From a virus, in IMG/VR virus record IMGVR_UViG_3300031758_000427, positions 1 through 28,675 of that record: DNA of 28,675 bases; one strand, written 5' to 3'. The notes beneath the pieces were generated by a model. It was not told the DNA's origin. It saw only the letters and a program-made list of their open reading frames with translations, and did not search any database. Of this stretch, positions 24,801 to 28,675 are shown one piece after another. How positions within the stretch are numbered: the first letter of the stretch is position 1; every line of letters begins with the position of its first letter. Both the position numbers and the translations under genes were made by a program.

Positions 24801-27437
24801 CGTTACTCGCAGCGCGATGGACTGGCTGGAAGAGCGGATGCGGCCACCGTGGCGTTCATCGATCAGTACGACCCGCTCCGTCGGTACGGGGAGATCGCCG
24901 AGCAGACTCTTGGAGGCAGCCTTCCCGACATCGCGAACCCGTACCTTGGTCTGCGCGTGCTGTCGGGCCGTCTCGGATCGATGCAGCAGCAGGCGACTCG
25001 CGAGTACGCGACGATCCTGCGCGACATGCACGACCACAACATCGAACTGAACGAGATGGACGAGTTCCTGACCGCGCAGCACGCGCTGAACGGAGGAAAC
25101 GCCTACATCGCAGCGCACAACCCACGGTTCCCTGACGGCGGCACGGGCATGACCAACGCCGACGCGCAGGCTGTGATCATGCGCGCACAGGCTTCGGGTC
25201 GGTACGGAGACATGAACCGCATCGCCGAGGACTGGAGGCAGATGCTGCGCGAGGGTCTGCGCCTTCGTCGCGACGCTGGCCTCATCACCAACGAGACCTA
25301 CAACATCCTGACCACCCGCTACACGCACTATGTGCCGCTGCGCGGAGCGCCAGCGCGTCCGTTCGACGAGAACTTCGAAGACTTCGACTCGGGCGAGGTG
25401 TTCGGGCGCGGCATGTCCACGCAGGGCCGTGGTATGCCGAGGCGGTACGGCCGCGAGAGCCGCGCCGAGGGCGTCACCTCGCAGGTCGGCTTCCTCCACG
25501 AGGACACGATGCGCCGAGTCGCGCGCAACGAGATCGGGCAGCGTTTCCTCCGTCTCGTGATGCTCGTGAACGACCCGGGCATGGCTACGGTGGTCACGCC
25601 GAACCCGACGCGCATGGCCGATGTCAACGGCGTCTTCCGCCCCGTGTACGACGCGAACTGGATGAACAACCCACGCCACTTCGGCGTGTATGTGAACCAG
25701 CGCACGACGATCAACGGCGTGGACTTCGAACCCGGCGACCTCGTGGTCATCCACATCAACAACGCGCACCTCGCGGATGCGATCAACACGCCGAACGCGC
25801 AGTTGAGCCAGTTTGCGCAGGGTCTGCGCCATGTGAACAACACTTGGCGCTTCGTCACGACGGGCATGGGCAACCCGACCTTCGCCCCCGTGAACATGGT
25901 GCGCGATGTGAGTGCTGGAGCCATCAACAACATCGCCACGCACGGCCTGCGCGACACGGCGCAGATGCTGCGCAGGTACCCGCGCTCGTTCATCAATGTG
26001 TTCCGCGATGCGTGGCGCGACCCAAACAACCCGACGGGCATGTACCGTCGGTTCGTCGAGGCGGGCGGCGACCAGTTGTACTGGCGTCCGAACGACCTTG
26101 AGACGAAGAACACGGACTTCGATGCCCTCGCCGAGCGCGTGGCGCGTCGTGATCCGAACGACACTTCGCTCGCCCGCACGCTGTTCGGCTGGTACCCCGC
26201 GTTCTTCACGGCGGCCGAGACGGCGACTCGCCTCGCGCAGTTCGAACAGCGGCTCGCCACGGGCGCGTCAGCCGAGCAGTCGGCGCTCGCGGCCCGCGAC
26301 ATCACGGTGGACTTCGCGAAGGGCGGCAAGCGCAAGGCTGGCCTCAACACCTACTACATGTTCCTGAACGCGAGCATCCAAGGCTCGGTGAATGTCGCGC
26401 GCGCCATGACCCGTGGCCGTGGCATCGCTCCCGCGCTCGTGACCTTCGGCGCTGTCAGCGCGCTGATGGGACGCGCGCTCGGTGGCGAGGACGAAGAGAC
26501 CGAAGGCGATGTGTGGGACAACATCCCCGACTACGAGAAGGCATCGAACATCATCCTGATGGATCCGTTCGGAAGCGGCAAGTACATCAAGATCCCGCTG
26601 CCTTACGGGTACTCGACCTTCTACTCGGCAGGCGTGCGCATGGCCGACGCGGCGCTCGGAAAGGCTACCGCAGGCGACGCCGTCGCTGGCATGATCGCTG
26701 ACTCGCTGAACTCGTTCAACCCATTCGGCGGCAGCGGCATCAAGCAGGGAATCGGGTCCGTCGTGGCCGCGTTCGTACCGACGATGGCCCGCCCCGCGAT
26801 GGAGTTGGCGCTGAATCAGAACTGGATGGGCCGCCCCATCTACCCGAAGTCCTTCGGCAAGCAGGAGAAGGCGGACGCATACAGTTACTTCACGGGAACC
26901 CCCGAGTTCTACACGGAGCCAGCCCGAATCCTGAACGACGCGACGGGCGGCGACATGTTCGAAAGCGGCATGATCGACATGTCGCCGAACACCATGCAGT
27001 ACCTCGTGGGCTACTACCTCTCGGGTGCTGGCCGCACGGTCGATCGTCTCGCGAAGATGGCCGTCAGCGCCGAGCCGACGGAACTGTCGGACATACCGAT
27101 GCTGCGCTCGTTCGCTGGTGATGCCCGCAGCGACACGCGCTCCCTCTCGGAGCGTTACAACGCGATCGCGGCCCGCACCATGCCCGACATCAACAGGGCG
27201 GAGGCGCTGACGGATCCCGATGTCCCGCTCGATGTCAAGCAGGGCATCCGCGAGCGCGGGATCGATCGCACCAACATCGCCATCGGCAAGGTGGTAACCG
27301 CTGCCGATAAGAAGTTGCGCGAAGTCAATCAGCGGATGAAGGAGGCGACGCCTGAGCAGCGTGAACGGCTGCGCGAGGTGCGCGAGCGCGCGATGAAACG
27401 AGTGATTCGCGCGAGCAATCGCTTGACTCCTGACTGA
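15894..27437 (+). CDS. Giant polyvalent ejection-type protein, 3847 residues
   Basis: This is a single uninterrupted frame, four bases after the previous stop. Modules seen are as follows. About 1-455: helical, Gly-rich membrane-active segments (GVVVPGVTEGAEEF about 380; GAYSGMIMGGGAYVASP about 438-454). Residues 834-838: HEMRH, a zincin-type metal site. About 1046-1073: Pro/Ala linker. About 1269-1500: conserved phage module with HDILGH (1405-1410). 1606-1660: Lys/Ala linker. About 2000-2550: further conserved phage domains (SFACLVAGKTDISVNDRVR about 2252). About 2682-2937: ADP-ribosyltransferase-like module (WWHGG, AIRYQNYIEG, SIIVWNTGQVKS). About 2976-3847: LPD38-like C-terminal region (NMVRDVS about 3330; FLNASIQGSVNVAR about 3488). 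This mix matches the polyvalent proteins of phages, thought to be injected with the genome. R-x-S-x-R-D-like hexapeptides mark several boundaries. Domain limits are approximate. Confidence 0.85.
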   Translation: MTQMNTQTQTQIDRIRAREAAKARERMAAQGIKMSSPEATEMMQSALSRAEDSAWNAAYNKAMKNLSEMGVPGIEVITNEDDIKLIGSPYVTADDDIETYARLAADQFTKGMTPTTWADYNKNKRGVVPASFQEMLGSALVSFEGSVGMATAGAWSAWDMYGYGGKMWQEGPITDEQKMQHFAGMMEAQQTGSEFARYLSTPFELGNVAEELAGPPGEPVLPSERFGTPGGAVGEMIVSEAGNIGSAIGSMPMSGPSMLAPNPALRAVAMVPFAFSGYGDAKMARYDIWREQAQMAEYLKIAPPPMPSTGEFETWGGIGAAFEVGSEFVGDTVQAGAIKLAGGGRLGRWGGSRFVTFIDTLQDSLARTRGPLGTAKRLGVGVVVPGVTEGAEEFVPHIGEQAQDLASELFTPDDSYWEGSIDRALFSENSLHSAKVGAYSGMIMGGGAYVASPTAFKRRREAREVAAEARKGTAFVTESIIEGQKTDAAEQIAPSPKAKATQRQRALENFRRSVVPTRSSAMAMHHVEQLSAGNRGVMVIDPADIDTTLTPEVRERMRALGISEKPIGTIDGKKVFAANGDVAQVMDMINAGDFQALGGNPLRNDGQLMMGAVVLKDAGGRVVEIMPYSDPTQMHAAAPSIAAYAAQNGLTVSAVNHETSETYSDINDSVRRVQDADAVQLGLPQRERQAPTKRDTNRGVRALRMDIERDAKGSKSKRRAKASDAFTSPYLTAEEIGDATNGDVTVTVTMSRVADQDLSDGERNLSKMTDANATVLDGKIVFSIKQKDGSVKTVEKPVRMDGVYLPQVSPDGIFLMRENGTAMTSRSAFAIALHEMRHRTLSRSKNGALYFAKLLQLDPAYAMRGGAQYMRRLFENKFAGQSDAKIIAYYRGLYEAAQAVRQGVATPEQQQMVAGSRVDAQGQPIGTVGSALSEVRTFSEESVTTTSNRAFGQTMTKAAEWEGIYRDSQEKSFRRFSAWMANALVKNGFVGPEAQQALYELRQRLDNVREEETKIHRKFSDTVSESVRKDLETAARRDQARQALRGGQPAGAAPASTPSAAPSTAVSPSLREPKAPIGINTIGGDEDKRQQIEQAISAVQEAQNAPPEQRDSMLANAIGMLTQIAPLLTQTSAQLAPSSGVTRPQMQSPTARRIPEAMRDVAPAEPAPQLAGGVERAAPDLEASARRQRNAQNAMAIMRGETPSEPVDLGTVSRIERARTFMQDPEEEIRMSVRERPGRREANDDVRSIRNAFMEERGIEPEQRIEDTYAEVDPDFAKRLADWFESTEVDYNDPKMLAAYRQFGRETLDQYNYLREKGYEMIPWAGEGQPYADSADMIEDLRTNKRLFYYKTINPQEQNSFGSNPQAFQEALRKNPLLEDAGVEVLDSEGNSYRQTYNDLFRGVHDILGHGAEGFQFGPRGEENAYRSHAVMFSPLARQAMATETRAQNSWVNYGPNRRNPDGSVWGQEDPRYGPWLDRLKNGEGYADQKPILTPPEFLGLYSIRDQASGSDAISEPFYHAVISDGLGSESRIVGNTRKFKTFDEAREAAKLYEQQSREPFVDVFRVDGGRGAVVDGQRDTQPANDERPVAWMTSPTSARYSKRDEKAKPAKATRKPAKTAEEKRAAAAAAAQKRAQAAIARRNAKDRAAIDKAPKISISAEPTAQPFVSKHIIVPAMKKDKTFSKAKAYARAHARALVLLDNSKFIGQVNALVSRIAPDVPFNFGKKAIDEVKGNFAGRNERAMRISIDGLTHDQNVSVAHLLGSLMLQEAVIVTGPATAETPAAEQSLSVMLFTDSTEPLAARQLDRILSDLGNAVNGATTHESGRGVWAVWSPYEGNPLTEADFVAKAKQVAAQHGLSFETTRVRSTYKQIGDSDVLGRISEGLRGAGREDRGESVVGGWDLWVQPAATVAEGLQDEGFQLDIAGWAERVAGPQEGPAVANAIIEELAKRATERKHGLDPRFLTRYEGNMQKIEAGSKIPATTTAENAEDSFREVDALLARHPNPFESEQSYQRFLADMYGERTIPISPSHLIERMRDNFAGMKADMQLREDGGRLTHKMIDDAIHGLEMAQRLRALYAAGKVQPKHTVALAMWGFLSRGVSPYIQESLFLDIVNFRAKNGRTYGDFVDIAVNSAWEPKKHNAEWKQFIEELFDVMKYPRIKSDGTIATDKNGKTIYESESPGSGAKHNANAFGRNFLANIGKTVTIGGKTQTGLLHFHNAIGDPNVSGKQVRRIFASIGESLGIDNKVVSFACLVAGKTDISVNDRVRIGDHYNRDGRYPNAYDGFTIGYEVIVENTVTGYVEMPIEWNPDDGTSEEFAEAYKAAIEDEKAKTEPMKGEGRNLVAERRAAAIKRYGSMENAPEFRKDFLSRLIDKGYLDSSKYKVTIAPVKAGGLASMFDGARGIAYYEATERAIDPNVVFSEIIKKRPDLIPYAHHGAEHWLNWTGASGQEASHKTLDGLIEMISRGEDRIEGVWAKEGRYDTYAFNAEYGFVSENGDLVRKYKYEINGNTYMMTPKNFDKFITAVTDFDWAGLNWKKAPKTKKPQFRVTTDSVSGSDRQTPWYDDALVGQKGKDKIEEFAKEFGTRMSLRDMPNEDALDAFATAFVDSLRKNPIPQVVSSVPENNEVMREFARQNIAAQTHEQAYELYKRMVEQKFPKPTIARYTMYFDRNNALNGIVPNDVWWHGGGRQWTTPNYDISPNQFGLHIGNFNQASFFFRRAIQNTRWQENPVTTPVMFPLYARAFKTIEIPDQGSWEPERILKGMREVGLIDIGEQRQVLTDMYASVSAKSPSNSDENGWQVLLNGSTVLNIFDESDAAKMRDCNIWLREWLAERDIDAIRYQNYIEGQTRSDFMEEPSMFGIETEAKEKYRKDWERKEYDFADWMISAPRTDGTVDKRLVMEKKKEIFGDLSSIIVWNTGQVKSASADDVGFRTSMSDIRASMRHQPPAVVNMYPEVFSSDEARYSQRDGLAGRADAATVAFIDQYDPLRRYGEIAEQTLGGSLPDIANPYLGLRVLSGRLGSMQQQATREYATILRDMHDHNIELNEMDEFLTAQHALNGGNAYIAAHNPRFPDGGTGMTNADAQAVIMRAQASGRYGDMNRIAEDWRQMLREGLRLRRDAGLITNETYNILTTRYTHYVPLRGAPARPFDENFEDFDSGEVFGRGMSTQGRGMPRRYGRESRAEGVTSQVGFLHEDTMRRVARNEIGQRFLRLVMLVNDPGMATVVTPNPTRMADVNGVFRPVYDANWMNNPRHFGVYVNQRTTINGVDFEPGDLVVIHINNAHLADAINTPNAQLSQFAQGLRHVNNTWRFVTTGMGNPTFAPVNMVRDVSAGAINNIATHGLRDTAQMLRRYPRSFINVFRDAWRDPNNPTGMYRRFVEAGGDQLYWRPNDLETKNTDFDALAERVARRDPNDTSLARTLFGWYPAFFTAAETATRLAQFEQRLATGASAEQSALAARDITVDFAKGGKRKAGLNTYYMFLNASIQGSVNVARAMTRGRGIAPALVTFGAVSALMGRALGGEDEETEGDVWDNIPDYEKASNIILMDPFGSGKYIKIPLPYGYSTFYSAGVRMADAALGKATAGDAVAGMIADSLNSFNPFGGSGIKQGIGSVVAAFVPTMARPAMELALNQNWMGRPIYPKSFGKQEKADAYSYFTGTPEFYTEPARILNDATGGDMFESGMIDMSPNTMQYLVGYYLSGAGRTVDRLAKMAVSAEPTELSDIPMLRSFAGDARSDTRSLSERYNAIAARTMPDINRAEALTDPDVPLDVKQGIRERGIDRTNIAIGKVVTAADKKLREVNQRMKEATPEQRERLREVRERAMKRVIRASNRLTPD
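21526..21792 (+). CDS. Candidate overprinted small gene inside the giant gene
   Basis: This is an 88-residue frame, +1 relative to the giant gene, starting at an ATG with GGAG six bases upstream (21516-21519). The protein begins MSWAVFQKVCEEQGVKIVEN, continues with PWWAAGIYGSSLLPQSP, and ends in a Ser, Lys and Pro-rich tail. By hand count over the first 63 codons, third positions are G or C in 53 of 63 in this frame but only 28 of 63 in the giant frame, the reverse of the usual situation. The signal returns to the giant frame after about 21715. No family was recognised and there is no membrane segment. Either a real nested gene is expressed, or a once separate small gene has been absorbed into the giant frame. 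Confidence 0.5.
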   Translation: MSWAVFQKVCEEQGVKIVENPWWAAGIYGSSLLPQSPKGFKTKDSNSTSQDGLNESLAPKKAQRSRTRSSKNSPSAPPSESMDSTQGS

Positions 27438-27474
27438 CATGGCATAGACTCCGTTCATCTTTTCCCCCAGCGTG

Positions 27475-27504
27475 GACGCCACCTAGCCGATCGGGTGGCG
27501 TTCG
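27475..27504 (+). terminator. Probable terminator of the late (rightward) operon
   Basis: ACGCCACC (27477-27484) pairs exactly with GGTGGCGT (27495-27502) across a 10-base loop and can be extended at the base by G-T and G-C pairs. Downstream is GCGTTT, a weak T run. It lies 40 bases after the stop of the giant gene, where late transcription should end before meeting the convergent early operon. Confidence 0.55.
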
Positions 27505-27556
27505 CGTTTCAAGGGAACCCGTTCCGCAGCACCCAACTCAATGCTCAGGGAACAGA

Positions 27557-27581
27557 ACAGGCCGCCTCATGGGCGGCCTGT
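27557..27581 (-). terminator. Probable terminator of the leftward operon, stop codon in the loop
   Basis: ACAGGCCGCC (27557-27566) and GGCGGCCTGT (27572-27581) form a perfect 10-bp stem around a five-base loop. Read leftward, the TGA stop of the cysteine-cluster gene (27567-27569) sits in the loop and TCTGTT follows the stem. The element therefore both ends the coding sequence and probably terminates transcription. Confidence 0.6.
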
Positions 27582-27860
27582 CTCGTTGATGGTGAGCGTG
27601 ACGAAGTTGGTCATTCCATCGTCGCGCATCCATTGGTTGCACAGTTCGGCCGTGGCGCGGTACCCGTCGATGGGATCGAATCCCATGCGATCGAGCATCA
27701 GGTCAACGCGGCAGATGTCGGGCCTGCTGTCGTAGATCGCGCAGGCATTGTCGGTGGTGAGGTGGACGCATCGGCCGTCAGCGCCTGCAAGATGCTTGGT
27801 CATCGGAGACTGGCCGACGCGGCGGCAGCAAGCGCCACACCTTGTGCAGGGGAAGGTCAT
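27567..27860 (-). CDS. Cysteine-cluster (CxxCxxCC, YkgJ-type) protein
   Basis: This is a 97-residue protein on the minus strand, coupled by ATGA to the RusA gene upstream of it. It opens FPCTRCGACCRRVG, giving the C-x2-C-x2-CC cluster (Cys 5, 8, 11, 12). More cysteines follow at 31 (GRCVHL), 40 (NACAIY) and 50 (RPDICR), with the typical C-x-IYDSRPDIC ending. These are the residues that define the YkgJ / UPF0153-like family, which is thought to bind zinc or iron-sulfur; its biochemical role is not established. A longer frame continues upstream, but that is a shadow of RusA. Its place beside a resolvase suggests an early function in DNA metabolism or redirection of the host. The stop codon lies in a terminator loop. 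Confidence 0.8.
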   Translation of the reverse strand: MTFPCTRCGACCRRVGQSPMTKHLAGADGRCVHLTTDNACAIYDSRPDICRVDLMLDRMGFDPIDGYRATAELCNQWMRDDGMTNFVTLTINETGRP

Positions 27861-28327
27861 AGCGGTATACCTGTGACGCCTGCGACTGCAAGGACATCGG
27901 ATAGACCTGCGTGCGGCGTGCCGTCTCTGACGCACAGCCGCAGGCTCTCGATCAGGCGCTGCATGGTCGGAAGTTCCTCTTCCTCGCAGGCCGTGATCAG
28001 GATCTTGTTCTCGCCCCATAACTTGTGGTAGACCTCGGGAACCATGTGGTACCCGACGATGTCGTGATCGTCCGCCCACCATCCTGCGTCTGTCAGCCCA
28101 TCCAAGGCCGATTTCAGGCTCGCCAAGACATTGTCGAGGTCTCGACGCCTTCGGGTAGCCACGAGCGGGAGAATGGCGCAGACAGGCTTGGCAAGCCGTT
28201 TCTGACCGCGTGCCTGATAACTGGCGAGTGCGCGGTAGTGGTGGACGGCCTTGTGCCTGACCATGTAGTGGACGCGCCCGTTCGGCGAGAGCGCCGCGTC
28301 GGGCCACCGGAGGAGGACGGCGTTCAC
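27857..28327 (-). CDS. rusA: RusA-family Holliday junction resolvase
   Basis: This is a 156-residue protein starting with GTG in a GTGA overlap with the upstream gene. RusA enzymes are dimeric, metal-dependent nucleases that cut four-way DNA junctions. They act on recombination or replication intermediates and on branched DNA before packaging. The N-terminal PDAALSPNGRVHYMVR matches the substrate-side motif P-P-S-N-R. The active-site region RRRRDLDN (Asp 63 and 65) and WADDHDI (Asp 86/87) provide the acidic residues. E. coli RusA has about 120 residues, so this one carries an extended C-terminus of roughly 40 residues. The lysine that follows RDLDN three residues later in E. coli RusA is Ala 69 here, with Lys at 72, so the metal-site geometry may differ. 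Confidence 0.85.
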   Translation of the reverse strand: MNAVLLRWPDAALSPNGRVHYMVRHKAVHHYRALASYQARGQKRLAKPVCAILPLVATRRRRDLDNVLASLKSALDGLTDAGWWADDHDIVGYHMVPEVYHKLWGENKILITACEEEELPTMQRLIESLRLCVRDGTPHAGLSDVLAVAGVTGIPL

Positions 28328-28675
28328 GCGGTGCCTCGTTTGCGGTAGGCGGCGATGAACGCTCGGGTGCGCTCGGCAGACGCCGCGTCCTCATCGGGAG
28401 CGGAGAGCCTCGGTAGAGGCAAGCCAGCCCCCTCGGGCGCTGGCGCTGCCTCGCGCGCGCGGGTCGTGGAACCCACACTTGATGTCTTCTTTTGGTTGTG
28501 GTTGTGGCTTGCCATCGCCGAGCCATTGGCTGTGCCATTGGCTCTGCCATGCCATTTCGCCGCTGCTCCGCGCCGTCCTGACTCGGCTCGCTCCTCCGCA
28601 AACCGTTGTCGCTTGAAGCGTTCCGCCTCAAGCCGAGTCTGCGACAGGCCCGCCGAGCCATCCTCGCGCGTGCAT
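28324..28675 (-). CDS. C-terminal part of a DUF1376-like replication-associated protein (continues beyond window)
   Basis: Read leftward, the frame is open from the window edge (first full codon 28674-28672) to TGA at 28324-28326, giving 116 residues. An internal ATG at 28515 could start a 63-residue protein, but the upstream part reads as protein: SQTRLEAERFKRQRFAEERAE, then SGRRGAAAKWHGRANGTANG. The pattern R-E-G-x2-GAxA+W followed by low-complexity Asn, Gly, Ala and His repeats is typical of the linker after a DUF1376 (YdaU-type) domain in phage replication proteins. The C-terminal tail is Pro, Ala and Glu-rich, ending RTRAFIAAYRKRGTA. It overlaps rusA by four bases (GTGA), placing it first among the visible genes of the leftward operon. 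Confidence 0.6.
   Translation of the reverse strand, partial: CTREDGSAGLSQTRLEAERFKRQRFAEERAESGRRGAAAKWHGRANGTANGSAMASHNHNQKKTSSVGSTTRAREAAPAPEGAGLPLPRLSAPDEDAASAERTRAFIAAYRKRGTA

Noticed and set aside
24354-25943. 529-codon minus-strand frame opposite the giant gene
   Set aside because: It is His, Arg, Val and Asp-rich shadow sequence. The plus strand here has very strong GC3 bias and conserved phage motifs.
26268-27482. 404-codon minus-strand frame opposite the end of the giant gene
   Set aside because: It would cross the convergent terminator region and has shadow composition. The leftward operon clearly ends at 27567.
27495-28031. 178-codon plus-strand frame after the late terminator
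   Set aside because: It is antisense to the cysteine-cluster and RusA genes, which carry unmistakable family motifs.
28324-28515. Stand-alone 63-residue gene starting at 28515
   Set aside because: The frame continues upstream to the window edge with protein-like sequence typical of the linker of DUF1376 proteins, so the ATG is probably internal.
1-28675. tRNA genes, CRISPR arrays, insertion sequences or attachment sites
   Set aside because: No cloverleaf-like segment, regular repeats, transposase motif or integrase was seen. There is almost no non-coding space to hold them.

Overview
This window is part of a tailed bacteriophage genome (Caudoviricetes) with high GC content, tightly packed genes and almost no intergenic DNA. 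The gene order (portal, scaffold, major capsid protein, decoration-type protein, tubular-A-like adaptor, lysis genes, tail fibre, tubular-B-like hub, internal virion proteins, giant polyvalent protein) and the absence of a tape-measure gene point to a short-tailed, podovirus-like phage. The bacterial host cannot be named. GC bias and AGGAGG-type ribosome binding sites only say that it is a GC-rich bacterium with ordinary Shine-Dalgarno initiation. Terminase is not in the window and probably lies to the left. No tRNA, integrase, CRISPR array or insertion sequence was seen.

Layout. 1-3043: nine small genes, chained by 1-11 base overlaps except for the first abutting pair. They include a fragment at the left edge, a mini HNH endonuclease, two tandem paralogous lectin-like proteins, and three tiny basic proteins. 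3052-7879: head module of portal, a small conserved protein, scaffold, major capsid protein and decoration-like protein. The last two genes have the strongest ribosome binding sites. 7895-7924: a perfect 13-bp hairpin with a GAAA loop. 7930-12916: adaptor, lysis cassette (a membrane/coiled-coil protein, a holin-like protein, an overlapping pair ending in an o-spanin-like lipoprotein), tail fibre and tail hub. 12916-15890: three internal virion (ejection) protein candidates. 15894-27437: one 3847-residue giant protein filling about 40% of the window. 27438-27581: convergent terminators. 27567-28675: a leftward, probably early operon encoding the end of a DUF1376-like replication protein, a RusA-type Holliday junction resolvase and a cysteine-cluster protein.

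How it fits together. The rightward genes form one late transcription unit for capsid assembly, the tail machine, lysis and DNA ejection. The giant protein looks like a polyvalent ejection protein. It combines membrane-active segments, a zincin-like HEMRH site, a conserved HDILGH module, an ADP-ribosyltransferase-like module and a C-terminal LPD38-like region. It is most simply read as cargo that enters the host with the DNA.

The observations most worth following are these. (1) A recurrent R-x-S-x-R-D-like hexapeptide sits at module boundaries of the giant protein. (2) An 88-codon gene (21526-21792) with its own ribosome binding site is overprinted in another frame inside the giant gene, exactly where the giant frame loses its codon bias. 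(3) The HDILGH module resembles the iron-binding triad of aromatic amino acid hydroxylases. (4) A GNRA-capped hairpin sits against a start codon that has no Shine-Dalgarno sequence.
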